64,000 nt of DNA from Acidobacteriota bacterium (GCA_003223645.1 QHVT01000016.1:1-64000), one strand, 5' to 3'. Counted from the first letter of the stretch, positions 49,884-59,276 are shown. Numbers and translations are program-made. Notes: generated by a model from the letters alone, not told the origin.

Positions 49884-51929
49884 ATGAGCTCCAGCCGGCG
49901 AAGAATTTTGATCAGCGAGCCCTGTTCGTGGGACATGGACGCACTAGGCTTTCCTTATCTGCCCTACGTGTGGGGCGTGCTGAAGACCCATCACGAGCAA
50001 CACGGCCGCGACTGCGACGATTGGGAATGGCTCGCCCCAATTTATCGGTATGGCGATCCGGACGATCTGTTGCGACGCCGGCTGGACGTACCGATCGACG
50101 TCCTGGGACTGAGCTGCTACACGTGGAACTGGAGACTGCAGTGCAGAATCGCCGCGGCCGTCAAGTCGCGCTACCCGGAATGTCTGGTGGTGGCCGGAGG
50201 GCCGCAGCCGGATTTCGCCAACCCGGAGTTCTTCCGAGAACACCCCTACATTGACGCCATCGCCGTAAAGGACGGCGAGCTGACGTTCACGCGCATCCTG
50301 GAGACGTGGGCGTCGTGCAATCGGGACCTCGGCAGCGTCCGAGGAGTGTATCTGCCCGACCTCGGAGCACCTGAGGGACATCGTTTTACAGGACCGGCGG
50401 AAATCCCGACGGTCTTCGACACGAGCCCGTATCTCGCGCAGGCAGATCATTATGAGAACTTCATCCGTGAGTGCGGCGGAAAGTTCTGTGCGACCTGGGA
50501 GACCAACCGCGGTTGTCCGTTCAGCTGCAGCTTCTGTGACTGGGGCTCGAGCACGATGTCCAAAGTGCGGCGTTTCGCGCAGGAGCGTGTCCGTGCAGAG
50601 CTGGAATGGCTGGCATTACACGGCGTGACGGTCCTGGTGCTGACGGACGCGAATTTCGGGATGTTTCCTGAAGATGTGGATCTGGGCCGCACGGTGGCGG
50701 ACACCTTTCGCCAATACGGTGCACCGGCGAGCTTCAGTTACAACACCGCGAAAAACAGGCCGGAGCCGTCGGTCGCCATCTCCAAGGCATTGTTCGATTC
50801 CGGGATGCCTTACAAGCACACACTCTCCATTCAACATACGAAATCCGAGGTGCTTGAGGCGGCCGACCGGCAAAACATCTCGTCTGAAAAACAGGTGCGG
50901 GTCGTCCGGGAGCTGATGAAGTACGGGATCCCTATCGAAGTGCAGCTCATCCTCGGCATTCCCGGCGATACCTACGCGCTTTGGCAGGGCTGTTTCGGCG
51001 ATCTGATGGAATGGGGAATTCACGGTCAGTATCAGACGTACCTTTACCACCTCCTTCCGAATGCTCCCGCGGCGTCCCCGGAGTCTCGCCGGCGGTGGCG
51101 GATCGACACGATCGAGCGCTCCGTCTATTTATCGCCGCACCTGGGATTCATTGCGTCCGGGTCGCGCATTGTCGAGAAGAACGACATCATCGTCAGTTCG
51201 TCAACGTACGGACGCGAGGACTGGGTGCGCATGAACGTGTACGCGGCGATCATCAAGGCGCTGCACACGTCCGGATTGACTCAGCTCGTTGCGCATTACC
51301 TGAGATGGACGCATGGCGTGTCCTATGAAGATTTCTATCGCACGCTGGTCGATGAATGGGCCGTGCAGACGTGGTGGTACGAGCGCCTCGCCGCCCATTT
51401 CCGCGCGTTTCTCAGCGAAGAAGAGGCCACCGAGTTCATGCGAGTGGAGGAATTGCCGTCGTATCCGCATCGTGTCGCGGCGTTTCAATGGCTGCTGATC
51501 CGGGCCTGTCTCTCGCTCGATTCCTTTTTCGAGGCGTTAAGCCAGTTTCTCTCGATGAAGTATCCGCACGCCGCCAACCTCGAGAGCGTGTTGCGCTATC
51601 AGAAGGACATCCTGGTCCTTCCGGACTATGACAGCCGTACCGGAAAGTCGTTCGTCACGGATCTCGATTGGCCCTCCTATTTTCTGCGAGGAACGGGCGA
51701 GCATTCGTTGCCTGACCCGCTTCCCGCGTCCGGCGGATTGGTGCACGTTGCCGACAAGGAGTGCTCGAATGGCGTCGACGGGTTTCCGCTGGACTGGTTT
51801 GGCCAGACCGCCGAGGCGCGATGGGTGACCTGGATCGAGCGCATCGTCCTCGATTACAGCTGCGCCATGCGCGGCACTTTTCAGAACGTGGCCCTCGAAT
51901 CAGCGGTCCTGTCGCGATCTGAAACGTGA
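49884..51929 (+). CDS. B12-binding domain radical SAM protein
   Basis: A 681-residue protein; ATG at 49884 chosen because the longer frame is antisense to the methyltransferase gene. An N-terminal cobalamin-binding-like domain (VDVLGLSCYTWNWRLQ, VVAGGPQPDF, AIAVKDGELTF) is followed by the radical SAM motif NRGCPFSCSFCDWG (Cx3Cx2C) near 215 and barrel strands (VLVLTDANFGMF, VQLILGIPGDTY). The B12-binding domain lacks an obvious DxHxxG, as in many proteins of this group. The C-terminal 200 residues are helical. Such enzymes often methylate unactivated carbons. Ends 44 bp before a helical protein gene. Confidence 0.85.
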   Translation: MSSSRRRILISEPCSWDMDALGFPYLPYVWGVLKTHHEQHGRDCDDWEWLAPIYRYGDPDDLLRRRLDVPIDVLGLSCYTWNWRLQCRIAAAVKSRYPECLVVAGGPQPDFANPEFFREHPYIDAIAVKDGELTFTRILETWASCNRDLGSVRGVYLPDLGAPEGHRFTGPAEIPTVFDTSPYLAQADHYENFIRECGGKFCATWETNRGCPFSCSFCDWGSSTMSKVRRFAQERVRAELEWLALHGVTVLVLTDANFGMFPEDVDLGRTVADTFRQYGAPASFSYNTAKNRPEPSVAISKALFDSGMPYKHTLSIQHTKSEVLEAADRQNISSEKQVRVVRELMKYGIPIEVQLILGIPGDTYALWQGCFGDLMEWGIHGQYQTYLYHLLPNAPAASPESRRRWRIDTIERSVYLSPHLGFIASGSRIVEKNDIIVSSSTYGREDWVRMNVYAAIIKALHTSGLTQLVAHYLRWTHGVSYEDFYRTLVDEWAVQTWWYERLAAHFRAFLSEEEATEFMRVEELPSYPHRVAAFQWLLIRACLSLDSFFEALSQFLSMKYPHAANLESVLRYQKDILVLPDYDSRTGKSFVTDLDWPSYFLRGTGEHSLPDPLPASGGLVHVADKECSNGVDGFPLDWFGQTAEARWVTWIERIVLDYSCAMRGTFQNVALESAVLSRSET

Positions 51930-51973
51930 TAGAGTTACGGAAGTCCGAAAATTGGCCAGAAGGGGAGAGAGAG

Positions 51974-52972
51974 ATGGCCAGCCCGTCAGAAACCTTCATC
52001 AGCACTCTCACGCAGACTCCGTCCCTCGCCGGAGCGCTTCAGGCGAATCTGCAACGGCTCAAGAACAACAACGATCAGATCATCACGGTTCTGACGTATA
52101 CCAAGACCGTCGCCGATAAGCTCGACAAGCTGGACGACACGCTCAAACTCGTATCCGACCTTCTCACCGTCGTGTCAGTGATTCCGGAAGTCGGACAGGC
52201 CGCGAGCGCGCTGAAGAACTCGATCGCCCTGCTCAGCAGAGAGGTTACGCCGGCGCGCCAGGCAGCCGACCGGTTGGAAGCGAAGGTGAAGCCGTTTCGC
52301 GAGGCGCTCCAGAAGCTCAATTCCGTGCTGGATCAGGGCATCCAGACGACCGGGCAGATCCAGTCGACCTCTCAATCCTTCCTGGACAAGTTCACCACGG
52401 TTTTCCGCTGCGTCCAGAGTCTGCCCGACAGACCTGTCAAGAACGACCTGCAGAGCGCCCTCGATCAGTTTGCCGGCACGGTCCAGACGCCTGTTGCAAC
52501 GCTGAACACCGCGCTCGACACTGCGAACAAAGCCATCGACACCTTCTATGCGGCGCTGCAGAAGGTCAAAGATGCGCTCAATCCGCTCAAGGCCATCGCC
52601 GATGCGATCGATACGGTGATGAACGTCCTCAGTCCGGTGATTGGGCCGTTGCAGGCATTGAAGGACGCGTTGATGAGTATCGAGATCATGATTCCGATAC
52701 CCTACCCGCACATGGTGAAGCTCTACGATGTCTTCAAGCTCTTCGGCAGCTTCATCGATCTCGCTATGAAACCCATCCAGGCTCTCGTGGACAAGGTCCT
52801 GGAGGTGCTGCACATTACGCTGCCTTCCATCCCCGGCCTCAGTGACCTGATCAACCTCCACATCGATCTCCCCGGCATCCCGAACTTCCCGGATCTCCTG
52901 CTGAAGATCACGAACCCCTTCAACGACTTCAATGTGAAGATCCCGACGTTCAATGTGAAATGCCCGCCATAG
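51974..52972 (+). CDS. Helical hypothetical protein with Ile/Pro-rich C-terminus
   Basis: A 332-residue protein; GGGGAGAGAGAG in front of ATG 51974 fixes the start. Residues 1-250 are almost all helix with heptad-like Leu/Val/Ile spacing (DKLDKLDDTLKLVSDLLTVV). From about 270 the character changes to short Pro-broken repeats: ITLPSIPGLSDLINL, IDLPGIPNFPDLLL, VKIPTFNVKCPP at the very end. No signal peptide and a single central Cys plus one near the end. Not recognised. It overlaps the following glycosyltransferase by 13 bases, so it belongs to the modification cluster, maybe as scaffold or substrate. Confidence 0.6.
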   Translation: MASPSETFISTLTQTPSLAGALQANLQRLKNNNDQIITVLTYTKTVADKLDKLDDTLKLVSDLLTVVSVIPEVGQAASALKNSIALLSREVTPARQAADRLEAKVKPFREALQKLNSVLDQGIQTTGQIQSTSQSFLDKFTTVFRCVQSLPDRPVKNDLQSALDQFAGTVQTPVATLNTALDTANKAIDTFYAALQKVKDALNPLKAIADAIDTVMNVLSPVIGPLQALKDALMSIEIMIPIPYPHMVKLYDVFKLFGSFIDLAMKPIQALVDKVLEVLHITLPSIPGLSDLINLHIDLPGIPNFPDLLLKITNPFNDFNVKIPTFNVKCPP

Positions 52973-54096
52973 CGGGAAGCGGAAGGAAGAGAATTCTCTT
53001 CTTTCCACTGAGCAACGTTCTGGGTCACGTCACACGGACGCTCGCGCTCGCGGAGGAGCTCGATGCCCAAGGGCACGATGTCTACGTCGCGATGAATCGG
53101 ACGTACTCGTACATTGCGAACGTGCTGCCGCCCGGAATCCGTGTTCTGCCGGCGCCGGAAATGTGGGCAGCGGCGACGCAGTCGTTCGGGCCGATTCGGC
53201 ATTATCGCGAGGGAATTACAAACGATCGCGCGAATCTGGAGAGCTCCGGCCGGCTGAACGAGTCCGAACTGCGGCGAAGAGGCCGGCGCCTCACACAGAT
53301 GGTCGAGCGGGATGCGGCGATCGTCGAAGAAGTGCGTCCCGACGCCATCGTCACCGACTATCATTTCACCCCGTCGCTGCTCCCTCTTCGTCCCCGCACG
53401 CACGTCTTCCACATCTCCCACATCCTCGGCTACCCATCCTTCTATCGCCGCGTCATGGGCGCCGATTTTTTTCCCCTCGACTCGGGGCACATCCTCGTAC
53501 CTGGATTGAAGGACATCGAATATTGGAGACGCGGCGCTGGACATGCGGGCATCGATCGCCGGGAAAGTATGTGCGGTGTGTTTCGCTGGCGCGGCTGGCA
53601 GCGGCTTCCTACGAATGACGACCCGCCACCCCGCTCGGACGTTTTCCTGTTTTTCGGAAGTACGGGAAATGGGAAAGAAATCGTCCCGTGGTTGTCGCGA
53701 ACGATCCCCGGGCGCTATCGCGTTTCGTGCATCGCACCCGGCCGTACCGGAGATTTGGAGCGCTTCCTCAGCAGCACTGACGTAGCGTTTTGCCACGGCG
53801 GACACGGGAGCGTCATGGAGTGCATTCTTCACCGGACGCCGATGGCCATCTTTCCCCACAATATCGAGCAACTGGAGATCGGCAGGCGCATCGAGAAGAT
53901 GGGACTCGGAATTCTGGTCAAACAACCCTGCGGCCAATTGAGCGGAAGGGATTTGGGCGAGATCATCGAGAAGCTCAGGACGGATGCGCGCATGAAGGCC
54001 GCGCTGGAGAAGTATTCGGGCCTCCTTCGCCGCCGAAACGGACCGAAACGGGCGGCGTCCACCGTGCTCCGGATCCTCGCGGATGCGCGCAGCTGA
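52960..54096 (+). CDS. GT-B glycosyltransferase (UGT/MurG-like)
   Basis: A 378-residue protein. The N-terminal ILFFPLSNVLGHVTRTLALA is the acceptor-side start of MurG/UGT enzymes and the C-terminal VAFCHGGHGSVMECILHRTP with FPHNIEQLEIGRRIEKMG is the nucleotide-sugar binding site. Cytoplasmic. Overlaps both neighbours (13 bp before, 14 bp after), so it is translated together with the helical protein and the GMC oxidoreductase. Confidence 0.85.
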   Translation: MPAIAGSGRKRILFFPLSNVLGHVTRTLALAEELDAQGHDVYVAMNRTYSYIANVLPPGIRVLPAPEMWAAATQSFGPIRHYREGITNDRANLESSGRLNESELRRRGRRLTQMVERDAAIVEEVRPDAIVTDYHFTPSLLPLRPRTHVFHISHILGYPSFYRRVMGADFFPLDSGHILVPGLKDIEYWRRGAGHAGIDRRESMCGVFRWRGWQRLPTNDDPPPRSDVFLFFGSTGNGKEIVPWLSRTIPGRYRVSCIAPGRTGDLERFLSSTDVAFCHGGHGSVMECILHRTPMAIFPHNIEQLEIGRRIEKMGLGILVKQPCGQLSGRDLGEIIEKLRTDARMKAALEKYSGLLRRRNGPKRAASTVLRILADARS

Positions 54097-55687
54097 CCAC
54101 ATTCCGCTCGATCCCGAGCGGGAAGAGTGGGACGTCCTCGTCATCGGCACCGGAATGGGCGGCAGCACCGCGGGCTACGAGCTCGCCCGCCTCGGACGCC
54201 GCGTTCTCTTCCTCGAAAAGGGAAAATTTCTAGATCGCGGCCCACAGCCGGCACCAACCGAAGTGCGCAGCAACGAAGAAGTGCGACTGTTGACCGGGCG
54301 CTGGCCGCTGCCGATCAAAGGCTGGACGAGCTTCGGCGACGTCGAGTTCTTCGGTCCGTTGGGCTGCGGAACGGGCGGCTCGACGACGTTGTACAGCGCA
54401 CAGATGGAGCGCTTCTCGGCCGTTGATTTCCATCCGAGGAGCAACTTCCCGAACGTCCGCGACGCGAACCTGCCCGAGGAGTGGCCGCTTTCGTATGAGG
54501 AGCTCCTGCCGTTCTATCGGCGCGCCGAAGCGCACTTCAGCCTATGCGGGACGCCCGATCCGCTGAACCCCGACGGCGAGGGGACGCTGCGCGAGCCGCC
54601 GCCCCTCAGTGAGCGCGATCAGGTTCTCTTCGATTCCTTTACTCGATCGGGATTGCATCCGTATCGCTCGCACGTCGGCTATCACGCGATCGACAACTGT
54701 TTCGAATGCTTCGATCTCTGCCTGAAGAACTGTAAGAGCGACGCGGCGAGCAAGTGCCTCTTTCCGGCGCTGACGACCTTCGGCGCGCGGATCCTCCCGG
54801 AGTGCGAAGTGCAGGAACTGATCGCGGACCGGACACGGGTGAGAGCCGTCCGCGCACGGTGGAACGGCCGCGACATCCTCCTGACCGCAAAGGTCGTCAT
54901 CCTCGGGCTCGGCGCGTTCATGACGCCGGTGCTCCTGCTCAACTCCGCCTCGCCCGACTGGCCCGATGGACTCGCGAATTCCTCCGGTGCCGTCGGGCGC
55001 AACCTCATGCTTCACACGAGCGACTTCCTCGTCGTCGACCAGAGCGAGGAACGCTCCGTCCTGGGACCGAGAAAATCGCTGACACTCAACGATTTCTATT
55101 ACGACCGCGGCCGAAAGCTCGGCACGCTGCAGTCGGTCGGCATGCCGCTCCTCGCGGAGTTCATCCTGAAATACCTCCGCTATGTGGAGGAGAAGGACCC
55201 GCGCTGGTGGAGGCGCCGGATCAGCGATCATCTTCCGCGGCTGTCTGAAATCGCCGCGCGTCGGTTCCGCCGGGCCTCACTCTTCAGCACGATCGTCGAG
55301 GACCTGCCGTATCCCGAGAACCGCGTGCTGCCCGATCCGCATGCGCCGGACGGCAGACGTTTCCAATACACCTACTCACGCGACCTGCATGAGCGAAACC
55401 GCCATTTTCGAAAGCAGCTCGTCCGCAGGCTCGCATCGCGACACAAAATCCGCTTCGTCAATGCCGGCAAAAACAACATCAACTACGGCCACGTCTGCGG
55501 AACGTGCCGGTTCGGCGACAAACCCGGCACGAGCGTTCTGGACAAGAACAACCGGGCTCACGACCTCGACAATCTGTATGTCGTCGATGCGTCGTTCTTC
55601 CCGTCGAGCGGCGGCACCAATCCAAGCCTGACGATCGCGGCGAATGCGTTGCGCGTCGGCGCGATCATCCACGAACAACTGCAGTAG
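54083..55687 (+). CDS. GMC-family FAD-dependent oxidoreductase
   Basis: A 534-residue protein. The FAD-binding motif VLVIGTGMGGSTAGYELARL starts near residue 19; GPLGCGTGGSTTLYSAQMER is the second conserved stretch; a cysteine-rich segment CFECFDLCLKNCKSDAASKC and the C-terminal HVCGTCRFG and SSFFPSSGGTNPSLTIAANA follow, the last being the GMC C-terminal signature. Such enzymes oxidise alcohols of sugars, sterols or long-chain compounds. No export signal. It overlaps the glycosyltransferase gene, so its substrate may be the same molecule. Confidence 0.88.
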   Translation: MRAADHIPLDPEREEWDVLVIGTGMGGSTAGYELARLGRRVLFLEKGKFLDRGPQPAPTEVRSNEEVRLLTGRWPLPIKGWTSFGDVEFFGPLGCGTGGSTTLYSAQMERFSAVDFHPRSNFPNVRDANLPEEWPLSYEELLPFYRRAEAHFSLCGTPDPLNPDGEGTLREPPPLSERDQVLFDSFTRSGLHPYRSHVGYHAIDNCFECFDLCLKNCKSDAASKCLFPALTTFGARILPECEVQELIADRTRVRAVRARWNGRDILLTAKVVILGLGAFMTPVLLLNSASPDWPDGLANSSGAVGRNLMLHTSDFLVVDQSEERSVLGPRKSLTLNDFYYDRGRKLGTLQSVGMPLLAEFILKYLRYVEEKDPRWWRRRISDHLPRLSEIAARRFRRASLFSTIVEDLPYPENRVLPDPHAPDGRRFQYTYSRDLHERNRHFRKQLVRRLASRHKIRFVNAGKNNINYGHVCGTCRFGDKPGTSVLDKNNRAHDLDNLYVVDASFFPSSGGTNPSLTIAANALRVGAIIHEQLQ

Positions 55688-55739
55688 ATTCACGCGCGCA
55701 CCAGACGTACGATCATCGTCTCCGCGATCCGCTTCTCTA

Positions 55740-56906
55740 ATGATCACTGTCCTGCATCTCGTCACCTCGCTCACGCGCGCAGGTGCTGAAAGCCAACTCG
55801 CGAGCCTCGTGCGCAACACGGCGAGCGCGGAGCTTTCCCACATCGTCTGCTACCTTCATCGGCCCGACGATCTGGCCCCGGAGCTCCGGAAATCCGGGAT
55901 CGAGACGATCTGTCTCGATCTGCCGCGCAAGTGGCCGTGGCTGGTTGCACCGTGGAAGCTCGTCCCTCTCCTGCGCGCGCGCCGTCCCGATTTCCTTCAG
56001 ACCCGGCTTCTCGACGCGGACTTGAGCGGGCGTCTCTCCACGATCCTCGGTCCTTCGATTCCCATCATCAATACGTTGCACATGCCCACCTACGATGCGG
56101 AAACGATTCGTGCGGCCGGGTGGCCGCCGCACAAGATGGCCGTGCTCCAGCGACTCGACCGATGGACGGCACGCGCCACGACTCCGCGATTCATCGCCAT
56201 CTCCGAGAGCGTCAAGCGATCGGCGGTGCGCAACCTCGGTCTGCGCGCGGAAGACATCCGCGTGATCTATAACTCGATCGATCCGGCAATCCTTCAATGC
56301 CATCCCGACGAGCCGTCGCGCATTCGAAAGGACGCCGGGATTCCATCCGGGGCATTCGTTTATCTGAACGTCGCGCGGCTCTCACCGGAGAAGGGGCAGC
56401 CGGTGCTGCTGCGTGCATTCAAAGAAGTCGCCGCGTCGGTCGCGGAGGCGTATCTCGTCATCGCCGGCGACGGTCCGCGGGCAGCCGCGTACCAGACGCT
56501 CGCAACCGAGTTGGGCATTCACGACCGCGTGCGCTTTCTGGGGAGTCGCACGGACGTCGGCGCATGCCTGGAGATGGCGGATGCATTCGTGTTTCCCTCT
56601 CTCTTCGAGGGATTGGGCAGCGCGTCGATCGAGGCGATGGTCAAGGGGCGGGCATGCATCGCATCGCGCATCGAGGCGATGCTCGAAGTATTCGTCGACG
56701 GCAAGACGGGTCTGCTCGTGACGCCCGGCTGCGAGGCCGCTTTGGCGTCGGCCATGATGACGCTCTATCGCGACCCCGATCTGTGCCGGCGCCTCGGCGC
56801 GTCTGCACGCGCGGCCGCCCTCGAACGGTTCGACAGCCGGCAGGGGATCAAGGCGTGGTCGCAGTTCTACGGGGAGCTCGCGTCGCTCACGAAAACGATG
56901 GCATGA
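55740..56906 (+). CDS. Glycosyltransferase family 4
   Basis: A 388-residue protein; ATG at 55740 gives the normal start MITVLHLVTSLTRAGAE, whereas the track start overlaps the GMC gene. GT-B fold with VIYNSIDPA, LNVARLSPEKGQPVLLRAF, the VFPSLFEGLGSASIEAM donor-binding motif with the EX7E pair, and GLLVTPG. Typical of enzymes adding hexoses to lipid-linked or polysaccharide acceptors. Last gene of the modification cluster and convergent with the LEA-type lipoprotein gene. Confidence 0.88.
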   Translation: MITVLHLVTSLTRAGAESQLASLVRNTASAELSHIVCYLHRPDDLAPELRKSGIETICLDLPRKWPWLVAPWKLVPLLRARRPDFLQTRLLDADLSGRLSTILGPSIPIINTLHMPTYDAETIRAAGWPPHKMAVLQRLDRWTARATTPRFIAISESVKRSAVRNLGLRAEDIRVIYNSIDPAILQCHPDEPSRIRKDAGIPSGAFVYLNVARLSPEKGQPVLLRAFKEVAASVAEAYLVIAGDGPRAAAYQTLATELGIHDRVRFLGSRTDVGACLEMADAFVFPSLFEGLGSASIEAMVKGRACIASRIEAMLEVFVDGKTGLLVTPGCEAALASAMMTLYRDPDLCRRLGASARAAALERFDSRQGIKAWSQFYGELASLTKTMA

Positions 56907-56915
56907 GCATTGGCT

Positions 56916-56965
56916 GCGGACGGAACGACCGTGTTCGTCGAGCTCGCCCAGATCGTTCCGTCCGC
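56916..56965. terminator. Hairpin between convergent genes, possible bidirectional terminator
   Basis: GCGGACGGAACGA (56916-56928) and TCGTTCCGTCCGC (56953-56965) are perfect inverted complements of 13 bases around a 24-base loop, located ten bases after the GT4 stop and before the end of the converging LEA-type gene. There is no T-run on either side, so it is not a classic Rho-independent terminator. Confidence 0.45.
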
Positions 56966-57023
56966 GCCTCGCGCGAGGCCGGCGATGCTCTCGGCGCTGC
57001 CGAGGCGGCCGCCGCTCCACAGG

Positions 57024-57527
57024 TCATCGCGTCGAGTAGACGCTCACCGGAAACTTCAACCTTCCCAATGGCGTGTTGTAGTACGCGTTGCCGCGGAGCT
57101 CGTAGCGTGCGCGGTTTCCCTGGATCACGTTGACGATCTCGGTCCACAGCGAGCGCACGTTTTGATAGCCGATGCGCGTGCGCAGCCGGACGTCGCCGCG
57201 TCCGTTGGCGGGGATGTGGATGTCCTGCTGGCTGATGCTGTCGAGCACGGGATTGTTGTTGATCAGCAGGTTGAAGTCGATTTGATCGAGCCGCAGTCCG
57301 ACCGAATTCGGGTTCTCGACTTCGAGTGCGAAGTCGATGTCGATCGATGACGCGGACAGCGGAAGCGCGACGTCGACTCGCGGACGGATGTCGTGGAGCG
57401 AGTAGCGCGGGTTCTCGATGTTGAGAGCGCTGCGGACCGCGGCGCAGCTCGAAAGCAGGAGCGACGCCACGCCGGCGGCGATGCAGAAGATGGCGAGGAG
57501 AACGCCGACAGTCAGATTTCGTTTCAT
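57024..57527 (-). CDS. LEA type 2 (WHy) domain lipoprotein
   Basis: A 167-residue protein. The ATG at 57527 starts a lipoprotein signal ending in SLLLSSC. The mature protein carries the LEA14/WHy beta sandwich: RPRVDVALPLS, IDFALEVENPNSVGLRL, LLINNNPV and IPANGRGDVRLRTRI. This domain occurs in bacterial envelope lipoproteins linked to stress. The longer frame of the track is unlikely. Divergent from the glycosyltransferase at 57698. Confidence 0.82.
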   Translation of the reverse strand: MKRNLTVGVLLAIFCIAAGVASLLLSSCAAVRSALNIENPRYSLHDIRPRVDVALPLSASSIDIDFALEVENPNSVGLRLDQIDFNLLINNNPVLDSISQQDIHIPANGRGDVRLRTRIGYQNVRSLWTEIVNVIQGNRARYELRGNAYYNTPLGRLKFPVSVYSTR

Positions 57528-57697
57528 GGCGGTTGCGTGCGGTGCAAGGCGCGTGTCAGATGAAACGTGAGGGCAGACGTTGCGTCCGCCACGTGTTACT
57601 GTCCCCCGCACTCGCCATCGCTGACCTCTGAAGTAGAATCCGTGGTCTGCCCGTTGCAGAGTCGTGACTCGGGAGCCCAACGTTTGTAGTTCGAGGT

Positions 57698-58408
57698 GTG
57701 AACTTGAGGACGACCGCCATCATCGCGGCCTACAACGAAGAGAGAACCATTGCCGATGTGCTGCGCGGACTGACGGCCAGTCCGCTGATCGACGAAGTGA
57801 TCGTAGTCAGCGACGGCTCGGACGACCGCACGGTCGACATCGCGCGCAGCGTCGAAGGTGTTCGAACCATCGCGCTCCGAGAGAATCACGGAAAAGGATT
57901 CGCGATGGCCGTCGGCGTCGCGAACGCGTCGCACGACATCCTCTTCTTCTGTGACGGCGACATGTACAACGTCAGCAACGCGCACATCGAGGCGCTCGTG
58001 CGCCCGGTGCTGCGCGGCGAATGCGACATGAACATCGGCATCCGCGACCGCGGGCCGCTCGCGAACTTCATGCATCTCAAGATGAAGTTCTGTCCCGTGC
58101 TGTCGGGCATCCGCGTCATGCGCAAGACCATCTTCGACGTCGTGCCGGCGCAGTATCAGGCGCGCTACAAGATCGAAGTCGCGCTCAACTGTTTCTGTGC
58201 GAACAGCGGCTATCGCCAGATGCACACCGTGATCTACAACCTGGAGCACATCAAGAAAGAGGAGAAGCTCGGCTTCCGCCGCGGCGTGCAGGCGCGCTAC
58301 GAAATGTATCGCGAGGTCTACCTGCTGCTCTTCGATCTCTACATGTTTCAGACCTGGCGCTGGCGGCAGGTGGAACTGCCGGCGGCGGATTACGATCTCT
58401 TCGAATAA
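57698..58408 (+). CDS. Small family 2 glycosyltransferase
   Basis: A 236-residue protein starting at GTG. Only the GT-A catalytic domain is present: TAIIAAYNEERTIADVL, VVSDGSDDRTVDIAR, the NHGKGFAMAVGV loop and the metal-binding DGD in LFFCDGDMY. No membrane segments, unlike dolichol-phosphate-type synthases with anchors. Followed ten bases later by the DUF2071 gene, probably co-transcribed. Confidence 0.85.
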   Translation: MNLRTTAIIAAYNEERTIADVLRGLTASPLIDEVIVVSDGSDDRTVDIARSVEGVRTIALRENHGKGFAMAVGVANASHDILFFCDGDMYNVSNAHIEALVRPVLRGECDMNIGIRDRGPLANFMHLKMKFCPVLSGIRVMRKTIFDVVPAQYQARYKIEVALNCFCANSGYRQMHTVIYNLEHIKKEEKLGFRRGVQARYEMYREVYLLLFDLYMFQTWRWRQVELPAADYDLFE

Positions 58409-58417
58409 CGCGCGCTG

Positions 58418-59161
58418 ATGCATCAGCACGACGCCATCGACCGCATCTCTCCGACTCTCGAGCCGGATCAGATGGTGGTGATGCACCAGAACTGGCATCA
58501 CCTCCTCTTTCTGCATTGGGAGATTCCGCCCGAGAAACTGCAGGCGCTCGTGCCCGCGGGGCTGGAGATCGACACGTTCGAAGGGAAGGCCTACGTCGGC
58601 CTCATCCCGTTCACGATCACCGGCGTGCGCGCGGTGCTCACGCCTCCGCTGCCGTGGATCTCGAGCTTTCACGAAGTCAACGTGCGGACGTACGTGCATC
58701 GCAACGGCCGCGATCCCGGCGTATGGTTCTTCAGTCTCGACGCATCGAGCACGCTCGCCGTCGCCGCAGCACGCGCGATGTACAAGCTCCCGTACTTTGA
58801 TTCCGACATCGACTTCGATCCGAGCTCACTGACGTTTGACTCGAAGCGCACCGATCGCCGCGGCCAACTTCCCGCCAATGCGCACGTGCGTTATCAGCCG
58901 GTCGAAGGACCGGTGCAGCCCGCGCGGCCGGGATCGCTCGAGCACTTTCTCGTCGAGCGCTACATTCTTTATGCGGAGAGCGATCACACCCTCTACCGCG
59001 CGCGCGTCCACCACCAGCCCTACCCGCTGCAGCGCGCGGAGCTTCTCGGGTTGGAAGAGACGCTCGTCTGGGCCGCGGGCATCAAGCGGCCGGAGAACGT
59101 GCCGATCCGCCACTACGCGCGCGAAGTGAACGTGAAGGTTTACGGGCCGGAGAAGGTGTAG
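58418..59161 (+). CDS. DUF2071 (YqjF-like) protein
   Basis: A 247-residue protein. Family marks: QNWHHLLFLHWEIPPEKLQALVP at the N-terminus, GKAYVGLIPFTI, FHEVNVRTYV and GVWFFSLDASSTLAV. Biochemical function of the family is not established; it is related to acetoacetate-decarboxylase-like folds. The gene is a likely second member of a two-gene unit with the glycosyltransferase. Confidence 0.85.
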   Translation: MHQHDAIDRISPTLEPDQMVVMHQNWHHLLFLHWEIPPEKLQALVPAGLEIDTFEGKAYVGLIPFTITGVRAVLTPPLPWISSFHEVNVRTYVHRNGRDPGVWFFSLDASSTLAVAAARAMYKLPYFDSDIDFDPSSLTFDSKRTDRRGQLPANAHVRYQPVEGPVQPARPGSLEHFLVERYILYAESDHTLYRARVHHQPYPLQRAELLGLEETLVWAAGIKRPENVPIRHYAREVNVKVYGPEKV

Positions 59162-59203
59162 GCGGACGCGATCCGCTCCGCGATTGCGCGATATCCCGCA
59201 TAT

Positions 59204-59232
59204 TTGACATCAACTGATGTGTCATCGAAAAT
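59204..59232 (+). promoter_or_regulatory. Putative promoter of the antitoxin gene
   Basis: TTGACA (59204-59209), 17 bases, then GAAAAT (59227-59232). The stretch is A+T-rich compared with the flanks. Between and after these boxes lie partial palindromes (acatcaactgatgt) and the perfect palindrome at 59243. Confidence 0.55.
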
Positions 59233-59242
59233 ATCAACGTTT

Positions 59243-59258
59243 ACGTCAACGTTGACGT
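59243..59258. promoter_or_regulatory. Perfect 16-bp palindrome, probable autoregulatory operator
   Basis: ACGTCAACGTTGACGT reads the same on both strands and lies right after the predicted -10 box, 19 bases before the antitoxin ATG. Antitoxins of this type repress their own promoter, so this is the probable binding site. Confidence 0.65.
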
Positions 59259-59276
59259 GGAACGAGGGTGATATCA

